In this document: positions 33,971-42,142 of the stretch, piece after piece
Layout of the letters: each line of letters begins with the position of its first letter
How positions within the stretch are numbered: the stretch's first letter is position 1
From: SFHK01 sp963618055
Lineage (GTDB): Bacteria; Bacillota; Clostridia; Christensenellales; Aristaeellaceae
DNA: 64,000 nt
Assembly (NCBI GenBank): GCA_963618055.1
Contig: CAVERI010000003.1
Coordinates: 9,937-73,936, forward strand
Direction: 5' to 3'
Made by a program: the position numbers and the translations under genes
Notes under the pieces: generated by a model
The model's database searches: none
Told to the model about the DNA's origin: nothing
The model's input: only the letters and a program-made list of their open reading frames with translations

Positions 33971-34873
33971 TTAGCCCTTTACCGCGCCGATCATTACGCC
34001 CTTCACGAAGAAGCGCTGAACGAACGGGTAAATGATCATCACCGGCAGGGACGAAACCACGATCACGGCGTACTTCATGACGTTGCGGCGCTCCTCCAGC
34101 GCCATGAGCGTGTTGACGTCCAGCTGATCGATGTCCGTGGTGTTGAGAATCAGAATCTCGCGCAGGAACAGGGACAGCGGGTAGTAGCTGCGCTTGGTGG
34201 ACACGTAGATCATTGCGTCGAAGTAGGCGTTCCAGATACCTACGGCGTAGAACAGGCCGATGACCGCCAGAATGGGGCCGGACAGCGGCAGAAGGATGCT
34301 GATCATGTAGCGGATGTTTCCGCAGCCGTCCAGCTGCGCGGATTCCAGCAGCTCGCCGGGAATCGAGGTTTTAAAGTAGGTGCGCATGACGATCATGTTA
34401 TAAACCGACAGGCAGCCCGGCAGCAGAAGCGCCCAGCGGGTGTTCAAAAGCCCCAGCTTCTGAACGACTAAGAAGGTGGGAATCAGGCCGCCGGAGAAGT
34501 ACATCGTGACCATCGCGAGCAGCATGATGATCTTGCGGCCGGCAAAATCGCTGCGGGACAGGGGATAGGCCATTAAAACCGTCATAGCCAGACACAGCGC
34601 CGTGCCGCACACCATGTAGAACAGCGAGTTTTTATAGCCCATCCAGATGTCCTTATACTGAAGCACGGCCTCGTAGCCGGCCAGCGAAAAGCGCTTGGGA
34701 ATCAGGGACAGGGACATGGTGGCCGTGCCCGCCGAGAACGACGCGGAGATGACGAACAGCAGCGGATAGGCGATAATGATCAGAAACAGGCACAGCGCGA
34801 TAAAGTTGATCGTGAGGATGATTTTGTCGCCGAACGTGTCGCGCACGAAGAGATGCCCTTTTTGCTTTTTCAC
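33971..34873 (-). CDS. Carbohydrate ABC transporter permease, LplC/YtcP-like
   Basis: A 300-residue MalG-type inner membrane permease with about six helices. The EAA loop, which contacts the ATPase, is visible as IPGELLESAQLDGCGNIRYMISILLP (about residues 183-208, with the key E-x-A-x-x-D-G pattern). The C-terminal residues end GVMIGAVKG, as in this family. The gene lies 14 bases after the partner permease and 55 bases before the binding protein. Confidence 0.93.
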   Translation of the reverse strand: MKKQKGHLFVRDTFGDKIILTINFIALCLFLIIIAYPLLFVISASFSAGTATMSLSLIPKRFSLAGYEAVLQYKDIWMGYKNSLFYMVCGTALCLAMTVLMAYPLSRSDFAGRKIIMLLAMVTMYFSGGLIPTFLVVQKLGLLNTRWALLLPGCLSVYNMIVMRTYFKTSIPGELLESAQLDGCGNIRYMISILLPLSGPILAVIGLFYAVGIWNAYFDAMIYVSTKRSYYPLSLFLREILILNTTDIDQLDVNTLMALEERRNVMKYAVIVVSSLPVMIIYPFVQRFFVKGVMIGAVKG

Positions 34874-34887
34874 AGCGCGTTCCCTCC

Positions 34888-35841
34888 TTAGAACAGAGAG
34901 CTTCCGCTCAGACGGTCGGATACCTTGTTTACAATCAGCAGCATGAACACGTTCACCAGCGATACAAACAGGCCGATGGCCGTGGCGTAGGAATACTGGG
35001 GCGTGGAGGAGGCAATGCCCTGTTTGTACACGTAGGTGGAAATGACCTCGCTTACATCCAGATTCAGGCTGTTCTGCAAAAGGTAAATCTTTTCATAGCC
35101 GACGGAGAGAATGCTTCCGCAGCTCATGATCAGCAGGATGGAAATCGTCGGCGCGATGCCGGGAAGATCGACGTGCCAGATGCGCTTCAGGATGTTCGCG
35201 CCGTCCACGATGGCGGCCTCGTGCAGCTCCGGCGAAATGCCGGACAGCGCCGCGATATAAATGATGGACGAATAGCCCACGCCCTGCCACACGCCCGACC
35301 ACACGTAGATGGGGCGAAAGTATTCCGCCTTGGCCATGAAATAGATGCTTTCGCCGCCCAGCGCGTTGATGAGCATGTTCAGAATGCCGCTGCGCTGATC
35401 GAAAAACTGAAGAATCAGGCCGACCATGACGACGGTGGAGATGAAGTGCGGGGCATAGGAGACCAGCTGCACCGTCTTTTTAAAGCCATCAAAGCGCGTG
35501 TAGTTCAGCATCAGCGCCAGCACAATTGGCAGCGGGAAGGTGCAAAGCGAATACAGGCTGATCAGGATGGTGTTTCGCATGATCTGCTTGAAGTTGAAAT
35601 CCGTCATGAAGGTCTGAAAATGCTTAAAGCCCAGCCACTGGCTGCCGGTGATGGAACGCGCGGGCGAATAGCTGCGGAAGGCAATCTGCACGCCGTACAT
35701 TGGAATATACTTGAAAATGATCAGGTATGCGACGGGGATGGATACGAGCAGATATAATGCCCAATTATTGCGTAGCTCCCTGCGCAGGCGTTCAAACCAT
35801 GATTTTTGATAAGGGATTACGACGCGATTGGAATTCGTCAT
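34888..35841 (-). CDS. Carbohydrate ABC transporter permease, LplB-like
   Basis: A 317-residue MalF-type permease with about six membrane helices, the first at WALYLLVSIPVAYLIIF (about residues 29-45). The ELHEAAIVDGANILKRIWHVDLPG loop (EAA motif) and C-terminal VNKVSDRLSGSSLF fit the LplB group. The long upstream frame is rejected: the ATG at 35841 has GGAGGTGG close in front, and the region beyond it contains the divergent promoter and the AraC gene. It is the first gene of the importer operon. Confidence 0.94.
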   Translation of the reverse strand: MTNSNRVVIPYQKSWFERLRRELRNNWALYLLVSIPVAYLIIFKYIPMYGVQIAFRSYSPARSITGSQWLGFKHFQTFMTDFNFKQIMRNTILISLYSLCTFPLPIVLALMLNYTRFDGFKKTVQLVSYAPHFISTVVMVGLILQFFDQRSGILNMLINALGGESIYFMAKAEYFRPIYVWSGVWQGVGYSSIIYIAALSGISPELHEAAIVDGANILKRIWHVDLPGIAPTISILLIMSCGSILSVGYEKIYLLQNSLNLDVSEVISTYVYKQGIASSTPQYSYATAIGLFVSLVNVFMLLIVNKVSDRLSGSSLF

Positions 35842-35860
35842 AAAACCACCTCCGAAAACA

Positions 35861-35891
35861 GTACCTATTGACAAATCCATTTCAATAGTAC
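35861..35891. promoter_or_regulatory. Inverted repeat, possible operator between importer and AraC genes
   Basis: GTACCTATTG and CAATAGTAC are near-perfect inverted copies 12 bases apart. They overlap the AraC-gene promoter and sit in the path of the importer promoter (minus-strand TTGAAA at 35879-35884). This suggests shared control by the AraC protein. Inference from position and symmetry. Confidence 0.5.
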
Positions 35892-35897
35892 TATAAT
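35868..35897 (+). promoter_or_regulatory. Promoter of the AraC-family regulator
   Basis: TTGACA (35868-35873), 18-base spacer, TATAAT (35892-35897). Confidence 0.8.
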
Positions 35898-35970
35898 GTG
35901 CGCGTGATATCAATAACGATTCTTGCGGATAGATGCGCAATTCTTGCGATTGCGAAGGGGAGTGGAGAAA

Positions 35971-36849
35971 ATGCTCAGGCGTCCCGTTCCGCCGCTGGTG
36001 AACGCAGGTCGAGCGTATTTTTATACCGGCGTCGCGCAGCAGTTTCCGTTTCAGATTACGTCCTGCGGGCATTTTGTCGTGGGCACAGGCTTCTATACCG
36101 AGCGGGACAAGCGCGAGGACTATCAGCTGATTCACACGCTGGAGGGCGCGGCCTACCTGATTGTGGACGGCGTGCGCTACGAGCTTCCGGTGGGCAGCTA
36201 TGTGCTGATCGACTGCAGCCGCTATCATTATTACGCGGCGAACGGCGACCACTGGATGTATGAATATGTACACCTTGCCGGAGATGGGATGAAGCCTTTT
36301 CTGGACAACGCGTTCACGCTGCCGCTTTTGTTCTTCTCGTCCGAGGACACCATGCTGAATAGCTACATGAGCACGATTCTAAGTACGTATATTCAAGATA
36401 CGATCGCGGGGTATTCGCAGGCCTGCGCGCTGGGCGCGTCGATTCTCAATGAGATTTTGAAGGAGTGCACGCGCGCTCAGCAGGCGAATGGGGATAAAGC
36501 CGAAAGCGCGGACGAGCGCGATATTGAGAGCGCGCTTCTGTTTATGCGCTGTCATTATATGGAAACGATTTCGCTGGACGATCTGGTTCGGCAAACGTAT
36601 ATGACGAAGTATCATTTCTGCCATAGGTTCAAGCAGGTTACGGGCGTGTCTCCCTATCAGTTTCTGGTGCGCGTGCGCATTGAAAACGCGCGAAAGCAGC
36701 TTTTGCTCTGCGACGACACGCTGTATGACATTGCCGGGCAGTGCGGCTTTGGCGACGCTGGGTCGCTGATTCGTCAGTTCAAGCGGGTAACCGGCCAGAC
36801 GCCCGGCGAACTGCGCGCCCAGTACCGAAAACGGGTAGGCAAGGAATAG
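35971..36849 (+). CDS. AraC-family transcriptional regulator
   Basis: A 292-residue regulator. The N-terminal half (about 20-130) is a cupin-like sugar-sensing domain with LIVDGVRYELPVGSYVLI. The C-terminal 100 residues carry two helix-turn-helix units: ISLDDLVRQTYMTKYHFCHRFKQVTG and LYDIAGQCGFGDAGSLIRQFKRVTGQTP, each kept in the usual order with R-E/N-A-R-x-L-L between them. The ATG at 35971 follows GGAG; the longer frame to 35923 would begin inside the promoter-proximal leader. It is divergent from the LplBCA importer and probably activates it in response to its sugar. Confidence 0.94.
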   Translation: MLRRPVPPLVNAGRAYFYTGVAQQFPFQITSCGHFVVGTGFYTERDKREDYQLIHTLEGAAYLIVDGVRYELPVGSYVLIDCSRYHYYAANGDHWMYEYVHLAGDGMKPFLDNAFTLPLLFFSSEDTMLNSYMSTILSTYIQDTIAGYSQACALGASILNEILKECTRAQQANGDKAESADERDIESALLFMRCHYMETISLDDLVRQTYMTKYHFCHRFKQVTGVSPYQFLVRVRIENARKQLLLCDDTLYDIAGQCGFGDAGSLIRQFKRVTGQTPGELRAQYRKRVGKE

Positions 36850-36852
36850 GGC

Positions 36853-37578
36853 TTACGGGCGGTAGTCGACATTCGCCCTGCGCGCCTGAGCGAGCTGCAA
36901 ACGATGGGACGGGAGGAGATAGGTCTTCCCGTTTTTTCTGAAATTTGCGCCGGTCTGGTGAAAGGTGAAGGGAACCTTGACCGCTTCGCATTGGCGGCGC
37001 AGGGAGAGAATCCAATCAAAATCGCACGGACGCGCGCCTTCATATGATTCGCCGCCCGCGGAGACCCACTGGATTTGGCCGGAGGACAGATAGCGTTCCA
37101 GATGAAGCTCTTCCAGAAGCGGGGAGGCCGCTATGCCGCGCGCGGCGGCGGGGAAGTCCAGCAAAAGCGGGACGCGCTCGTCGGCGCGGCGCTGATTTTC
37201 GGCGCTGACGGAAAGACGCACGTTTGGATAGCCGTCGTCCCAGTCGAGCGGCAGCCGGGCGCGGGCATGGTCGATGCGCTTGGTGAAGATTTCAAACGTA
37301 CAGTCCGGTCGGGCGCGGATGATGCGGAAGGCGTCGCCGCGCCATTCGTCCGCGTCCTCCAGAAAGAAATCGGACGTGAAGCAGGTGAAGAAGGTCGTGC
37401 CGGAGGGATAGCGGAACTCGCCGCCGCGCCTGCGCGAAACCGGCTTGGAGAAGCCCGACGCGTTTTTGTGAATCGCGGTTTCCACGCCGCGCAGGCGGTC
37501 GAGCGCGAACACATAGCAGTGCGCACAGCCCTCGCTTACGCGGCGGCAGCCGTGCCACGGATTCCAGAATTCAGCCAT
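36853..37578 (-). CDS. DUF5131 (phage Gp37/Gp68-like) family protein
   Basis: A 241-residue protein. The N-terminus has WNPWHGCRRVSEGCAHCYVF (residues 5-24), with three cysteines in the pattern that defines the Gp37/Gp68 (DUF5131) family. Further family blocks are FFTCFTSDFF, FTKRIDHAR, VRLSVSAENQRRADERVP and IQWVSAGGES (cut across residues 80-185). The cysteine cluster and the barrel-like order of blocks suggest a radical-SAM-like fold, but this is inference. The ATG at 37578 follows GGAG; the frame runs on to 37650 without a better site. Its stop is 3 bases from the AraC gene stop (convergent). Confidence 0.8.
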   Translation of the reverse strand: MAEFWNPWHGCRRVSEGCAHCYVFALDRLRGVETAIHKNASGFSKPVSRRRGGEFRYPSGTTFFTCFTSDFFLEDADEWRGDAFRIIRARPDCTFEIFTKRIDHARARLPLDWDDGYPNVRLSVSAENQRRADERVPLLLDFPAAARGIAASPLLEELHLERYLSSGQIQWVSAGGESYEGARPCDFDWILSLRRQCEAVKVPFTFHQTGANFRKNGKTYLLPSHRLQLAQARRANVDYRP

Positions 37579-37642
37579 GAGCGTCTCCTTTGAGCGTGTG
37601 CCGCAAAAGAACGCGGGAGGGCGGCTGCCCTCCCGGCGAATG

Positions 37643-38488
37643 TTAGCCAATTTTTTCCTTCAGGAAGTCGACGGCTCTGTGGATGTCCGCCACGGGGCTG
37701 TCGCCGACCTCGCGCTCGATGGTGAGGAAGCCCTTGTAGCCGATGTCGTCCAGCGCCGCAAGGTACTTGTCAAACGGCACGCCGCCCTCGCCCAGCGGAA
37801 CCTCGAGGAACGCCGCGTCGGTGACCAGCGCGTCCTCGCGCACAAGGCCGTAGACGGCCTCCGGGTTGGAATCATGCAGCTTCACGCCGTCCTTGGCGTG
37901 GGTGTGAACGATGTAATCCTTCAGGTTGTAAACCGCCTGCACGGGGTCGTCGCCGGTGACCATCACGAAGTTCGCTGGGTCAAGATTGACGGCCACGCCG
38001 GTGGAATGCAGGCTGTCGAGGAAGCGCTTGAGCGTCAGGCTCGTTTCAGGGCCGGTTTCGATGGCAAAATGCGCGTCGAGGCTGTCGGCATAGGCGGCCA
38101 GCTCGCCGCATGCGTCCTGAAGAATGCGGAAGCGCGGATGATTCTCGTCCGCGGGCACAACGCCGATGTGCGTGGTGACGACGTTGGTCTCCAGATCCTT
38201 GGCCAGATCCAGAATGCGCTTGGAGCGCTCAATCAGCTCGGGGTTCTTTTCGGGGTCGTGGAAGCCGTGGCCGAGGTCGCCGCACAGCGCAGAGATCACG
38301 AGCCCGCGATCCTTCACGGCGTTCAGAAAATCGCGGCGCTTCTGGCCGGTCAGGTTCTCGGGAGCCATTTCGCCGCGCGTGGCGTATACCTGCACGCCCT
38401 GCGCGCCCAGACTGCGTGTGATGTCCAGCGCCTCGGGAAACGGCTTGCGGAAGGAATCCAGAATGATGCCAATCGGGAACTTATACAT
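37643..38488 (-). CDS. Sugar phosphate isomerase/epimerase (xylose isomerase-like TIM barrel)
   Basis: A 281-residue cytoplasmic TIM-barrel enzyme of the AP endonuclease 2/xylose isomerase-like superfamily. Metal ligand regions are visible: HIGVVPADENHPRF, AIETGPETSLTLKRFLDSL (Glu), AVNLDPANFVM (Asp), YIVHTHAKDGVKL (His) and FLTIEREVG (Glu). The ATG at 38488 has GAGGTG 7 bases before it; longer frames lie upstream of the promoter. The substrate is not known; members epimerise keto sugars or inositol derivatives. Confidence 0.9.
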   Translation of the reverse strand: MYKFPIGIILDSFRKPFPEALDITRSLGAQGVQVYATRGEMAPENLTGQKRRDFLNAVKDRGLVISALCGDLGHGFHDPEKNPELIERSKRILDLAKDLETNVVTTHIGVVPADENHPRFRILQDACGELAAYADSLDAHFAIETGPETSLTLKRFLDSLHSTGVAVNLDPANFVMVTGDDPVQAVYNLKDYIVHTHAKDGVKLHDSNPEAVYGLVREDALVTDAAFLEVPLGEGGVPFDKYLAALDDIGYKGFLTIEREVGDSPVADIHRAVDFLKEKIG

Positions 38489-38524
38489 GATTTTCACCTC
38501 ATACACTGTATTGCTTTGAATTTC

Positions 38525-38553
38525 ATTATACAGCATCCGGCAGGGAAATGCAA
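38525..38553 (-). promoter_or_regulatory. Promoter of the sugar phosphate isomerase gene
   Basis: Minus strand TTGCAT (38548-38553), 17-base spacer, TATAAT (38525-38530). Confidence 0.85.
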
Positions 38554-38590
38554 GCGAAAATGGAAATATATAGCAATATAACAAAAACGA

Positions 38591-38619
38591 TTGACGCAGG
38601 CGCGTCCGCGAGGTAAAAT
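38591..38619 (+). promoter_or_regulatory. Promoter of the CAP-domain protein gene
   Basis: TTGACG (38591-38596), 17-base spacer, TAAAAT (38614-38619). Confidence 0.8.
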
Positions 38620-38666
38620 GGAGACGCATTCCGGAAATGCGAAAGAACGGTAAGGAAGTGAAAATT

Positions 38667-39413
38667 ATGAAGACAAACCGATATAAGGCATGGCTGGCGG
38701 CGATTTTTGCCGCGGTGCTTCTGTTTACATCAAGCGCAATGGCGGCGTCCTGCGGCCTGAGCTCGCAGAAGACGGACAAGGGCGCGCTGATCACGTGGAA
38801 CGGCAGTCGCTGCCGTTCGTCCTGCACGCTGACGCTGTATCGGGACGGCTGGCCGGTCAAGTGCGCCTCCGTTTCCGGCGCGAAGGGGCAGTGCCTGATT
38901 CCCAATTCCTATCTGAAGAAGGCGGGAACCTACACGGTTCGGCTGAAGAGCGGAAGCGCGTGCGAAACCATCACGATCGGCACGGTGGGGAAGAAGACGG
39001 ACGCTTCGACTGACGATGCTTCGTTGGCTGACGAACCGGCGAGCGAGGGCGTTTCGCCGAGCTCGGCGGCCAGTCAGGTCATTCAGCTGGTGAACGAGGA
39101 GCGCGCGAAGCAGGGGCTTGCGCCGCTTAAGCAGTCCGCGGAGCTGACGCGCGCCGCCTGTGTGCGCGCCGGGGAGATCGTTTCGAAATTCAGCCACACG
39201 CGCCCGGACGGCACGGCGTGGAGCACGGTGTCCTCCGCCGCCTACGGCGAGAACATTGCCAAGGGACAGCGCGACGCGGAACGCGTAATGGCCGCGTGGA
39301 TGAGCTCCAGCGGGCATAAAGCCAACATTCTCCGCGAGAGCTACGGCTCCATCGGCGTATGCGCCTATAAGGTTGGAGGAACAATCTACTGGGTGCAGCT
39401 GTTCGGGAAGTAA
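38667..39413 (+). CDS. Secreted CAP (SCP/PR1) domain protein
   Basis: A 248-residue exported protein. The signal peptide spans about residues 1-26 (ending SSAMAA). Residues about 27-105 are a small beta-rich domain with four cysteines. A low-complexity S/A/D/E linker leads to the CAP domain at about 128-248: LVNEERAKQGLAPLK, FSHTRPDGTAW (catalytic-cleft His), GENIAKG (Glu) and SGHKANIL (His). CAP proteins of this YkwD-like type are common in spore-forming Firmicutes, with unclear activity. AAGGAAGTG precedes the ATG at 38667. Confidence 0.92.
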   Translation: MKTNRYKAWLAAIFAAVLLFTSSAMAASCGLSSQKTDKGALITWNGSRCRSSCTLTLYRDGWPVKCASVSGAKGQCLIPNSYLKKAGTYTVRLKSGSACETITIGTVGKKTDASTDDASLADEPASEGVSPSSAASQVIQLVNEERAKQGLAPLKQSAELTRAACVRAGEIVSKFSHTRPDGTAWSTVSSAAYGENIAKGQRDAERVMAAWMSSSGHKANILRESYGSIGVCAYKVGGTIYWVQLFGK

Positions 39414-39454
39414 ACGGACTTCTCGTCAAAAAACGGCTTTTTCGGGGCGAACGG

Positions 39455-39483
39455 TTGCGGCCGTCCGTCCCGCGTGTTATAAT
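39455..39483 (+). promoter_or_regulatory. Promoter of the GT-C-like membrane protein gene
   Basis: TTGCGG (39455-39460), 17-base spacer, TATAAT (39478-39483). Confidence 0.75.
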
Positions 39484-39512
39484 AGAAGTAAACCGAACGG
39501 ATTGGAGAGCCT

Positions 39513-41450
39513 ATGCTGGGAATTGTTGTATTGGCGGCGTTTGAGCTGTTTGGCGCTGCGCAGGCGTGGCACCTGTTTTCGCGCCGCGGCCGCATGGTGC
39601 GGCTGTGGCTGGGCATGGTGATGGGGCTGATGGAAATGATGTGGCTGCCGTCGCTTTTCGCCTTCAGGTTTGATTTCACGCTCGCCGCGCAGCGGCTGGC
39701 ACTGCTTACGTCGGCGCTGGCGGCGGTGGTCTGCGCGTTTATAAGACCGGGGGAGCGCGCACTCTCAGAGGGCGAAGCGAAGGACGAGCCGCCGCTGTGG
39801 CTGATTCTGTGTCTGGTGGTTCCGGCGACGCTCGTGTCCGGCTGCCTTCAGTATACGCACATGTTCCGCGAGGTGGACGGCGCGCTGTATGTGGGACAGT
39901 CTACCTATGGCGACCTGTGCATGCACGCGAGCTTTGCCACCGGGCTGATCGGGCAGAGCTACCCGCCGGAATACTCGATTCTGCCGGGCACGCGGCTGGG
40001 CTATCCCTTCCTTGTGGACGCGCTGAGCGCCACCATGCTCATCTACGGCACGCCGCTGGCCGCCGCGTTTTCTGTGCCCGGCACGCTGATGACGGGGCTG
40101 ATCTGGCTGGGGTTCGTGCTGTTCACGTGGGAGATGACCGGGAAGAAGAGCGCGGTGGTGATCGCGTTTGTGCTCCTGTTCTTCAACGGCGGGCTGGGCT
40201 TTCTGGGAACGCTGGATCGCGTGACGTCCGACCCCACGGCGCTGAACGACGCGCTGAACGGCTATTACCAGACCCCCACCAACATGCCGGACGCAAACCT
40301 GCGCTGGGTGAACGCGCTGTGCGACCTGCTCGTGCCGCAGCGCACGCTGATGGCGGGCTGGCTGTGCGTGCTTCCGGCGCTGTACCTGCTGGTCGCGGCA
40401 ATGCGGGAGCGCCGCGCGGCGGCCTTTCTCGCGGTCGGACTCTGGGCGGGAGCCATGCCGATGATTCACACGCATTCCTTTCTGGCGCTGGGCGTGATCA
40501 GTCTGGGCGCGATGCTTGACTGCCTGCTTCGCGAAAAAAAGCGGCTTAAAACGCTGCTGCTTTTCGGTCTGTACGGGGTGCTCGCCTGCGCGCTGGCGCT
40601 TCCGCAGCTGCTGGAATGGACGTTCCCGCAGACGGTCGGCGGCGGCTCGCTGAGGCTTTTGTTCAACTGGGTGAACAACGACGGAAACGGCGGTCTGATC
40701 GACGAGTATTTCTGGTTCTGGATTAAGAACGTAGGGCTTGTGTATCTGCTTTTCCCGCTCGCGGCGCTTACGATTCGAAAGCCCGCGGTGAAGGCGCTGT
40801 CGCTGGGCTGCCTGCTTCTTTACGCACTGGCGGAGACGGTGGTGTTTCAGCCGAACGTGTATGACAACAACAAGCTGTTCTTTGTGGCGTTTCTGGCCAT
40901 GCTTCCGGCGGCGGCCGAGCTTTTGGCGGACATCTACGCGCGCCTGAAGGGCATCCGCGGGCGGTGCGTGCTGGCGGCGGCGTTTCTTCTGGCGAGCACG
41001 CTGTCCGGCGCGATTACCATCGTGCGCGAAGCGAAGAGCGAATACCAGATTTTTGGCAAGGAGCAGGTGGACGCGGCGGCGTTTATTCGAGAGAACACGC
41101 TGGCAGACGGCCTGTTTCTGACGGCGACCAACCACAACAACGCGCCGGCGGTGCTGGCAGGGCGCAAAATCGTGTGCGGCTCCAGCCTGTATCTGTTTTA
41201 TCACGGCGTGGACTATGCCCAGCGCGAGGAGGACGCATGGCGCATGCTTGCCGACCCGGCGGGAACGGCGGAGCTGTACGATCAGTACGGCGTGGACTAT
41301 GTGTTCTTCTCCTCCTACGAAGCGCAGGACGGCGACCTTGCAGCGCTGAAGGAGCGCTATCCGCTGATCTATGAGGGCGGCGCGTGGTATGACGAAATCT
41401 ACATTTTTGCCGTCTCTCCGCGGGCACAGGCGGCGGTTCAGGCGGGTTAA
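39513..41450 (+). CDS. Polytopic membrane protein, probable GT-C-type glycosyltransferase
   Basis: A 645-residue protein with about twelve hydrophobic segments through residue 500 and a soluble tail. The first extracytoplasmic loop has an acidic REVDGALYVGQ followed by STYGDLCMHASFATGL, in the position where GT-C enzymes hold a catalytic Asp. The tail has QVDAAAFIRENT and YGVDYVFFSSYEAQDG, a layout seen at the end of many bacterial membrane glycosyltransferases and their relatives. It might transfer a sugar from a lipid carrier to the cell surface. No specific family could be assigned. It is transcribed alone. Confidence 0.6.
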   Translation: MLGIVVLAAFELFGAAQAWHLFSRRGRMVRLWLGMVMGLMEMMWLPSLFAFRFDFTLAAQRLALLTSALAAVVCAFIRPGERALSEGEAKDEPPLWLILCLVVPATLVSGCLQYTHMFREVDGALYVGQSTYGDLCMHASFATGLIGQSYPPEYSILPGTRLGYPFLVDALSATMLIYGTPLAAAFSVPGTLMTGLIWLGFVLFTWEMTGKKSAVVIAFVLLFFNGGLGFLGTLDRVTSDPTALNDALNGYYQTPTNMPDANLRWVNALCDLLVPQRTLMAGWLCVLPALYLLVAAMRERRAAAFLAVGLWAGAMPMIHTHSFLALGVISLGAMLDCLLREKKRLKTLLLFGLYGVLACALALPQLLEWTFPQTVGGGSLRLLFNWVNNDGNGGLIDEYFWFWIKNVGLVYLLFPLAALTIRKPAVKALSLGCLLLYALAETVVFQPNVYDNNKLFFVAFLAMLPAAAELLADIYARLKGIRGRCVLAAAFLLASTLSGAITIVREAKSEYQIFGKEQVDAAAFIRENTLADGLFLTATNHNNAPAVLAGRKIVCGSSLYLFYHGVDYAQREEDAWRMLADPAGTAELYDQYGVDYVFFSSYEAQDGDLAALKERYPLIYEGGAWYDEIYIFAVSPRAQAAVQAG

Positions 41451-41494
41451 CGGAGAATATCGGTTTTGCCCTCAAAATATAATAGAAGTATAAC

Positions 41495-41523
41495 TTGCGT
41501 TTTTATAAGGGCTGCGCTAAAAT
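41495..41523 (+). promoter_or_regulatory. Promoter of the MarR-family gene
   Basis: TTGCGT (41495-41500), 17-base spacer, TAAAAT (41518-41523). Confidence 0.65.
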
Positions 41524-41559
41524 AGTTTCCGTTGCGTAATAAGCGCTGGGGGGACATGA

Positions 41560-42018
41560 ATGGAAAATTGCACGAATGAAAGACAGGAAACCATGGAGAA
41601 AATCGCGCGGCAGGTTCTGACCGCCGCACCGGTTTTCAAGAAAAAGCTGTTCAGGCCGGACATTGAGCAGAAGGAAAACCCGATCCCGCTTTCGTATGTT
41701 CAGGTGCTGGCCGCGCTGGAGGAGGCAGGCAGGCTGTCGGTCTCGGAAATTTCCGCTCGCTTCGACATTGCCAAGCCCAACATCACGCCGCTGATCGATC
41801 GCATGATCAACGCCGGGTACGTCACGCGCGAGCGCAACGCGGCCGACCGCCGTGTCGTCCACGTGGTGATTCTTGACAAGGGGCGCGAAAAGGTGCGCGA
41901 CACGGTCGAGGCGCTGAGGGTGTGCATGGAGGCTTGGGCGAAGGATTTGGACGCGGGCAAACTTGAAACGCTGTCCGACGCGCTTGAGACGATTCGGCTG
42001 CTGCTGGGAAACGAATAA
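41560..42018 (+). CDS. MarR-family transcriptional regulator
   Basis: A 152-residue winged-helix repressor-type protein. The helix-turn-helix and wing are in LSVSEISARFDIAKPNITPLIDRMINAGYVTRERNAADRRVVHVVIL, spanning about residues 57-105. They include the conserved D-R-R of the wing. Flanking helices would form the dimer. GGGGGG lies 6 bases before the ATG. The target may be the next gene, a cell-wall-binding lipoprotein that begins 124 bases downstream, but no operator was identified. Confidence 0.93.
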   Translation: MENCTNERQETMEKIARQVLTAAPVFKKKLFRPDIEQKENPIPLSYVQVLAALEEAGRLSVSEISARFDIAKPNITPLIDRMINAGYVTRERNAADRRVVHVVILDKGREKVRDTVEALRVCMEAWAKDLDAGKLETLSDALETIRLLLGNE

Positions 42019-42142
42019 TTTGAAATTTTGGCGGGGTGAAGCAACTTTCATCCTGCCAAATGCGTCATTACAGTAATTGCCATACCCGGAGGATTCTGGA
42101 AGCGCGCGCCGCGAGGGCGGACGCGGAGGGGAGGATGGAAGA

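Noticed and set aside
32203..34035. 610-residue open frame on the plus strand
   Set aside because: Antisense of the solute-binding protein, which has a signal peptide and clear family motifs.
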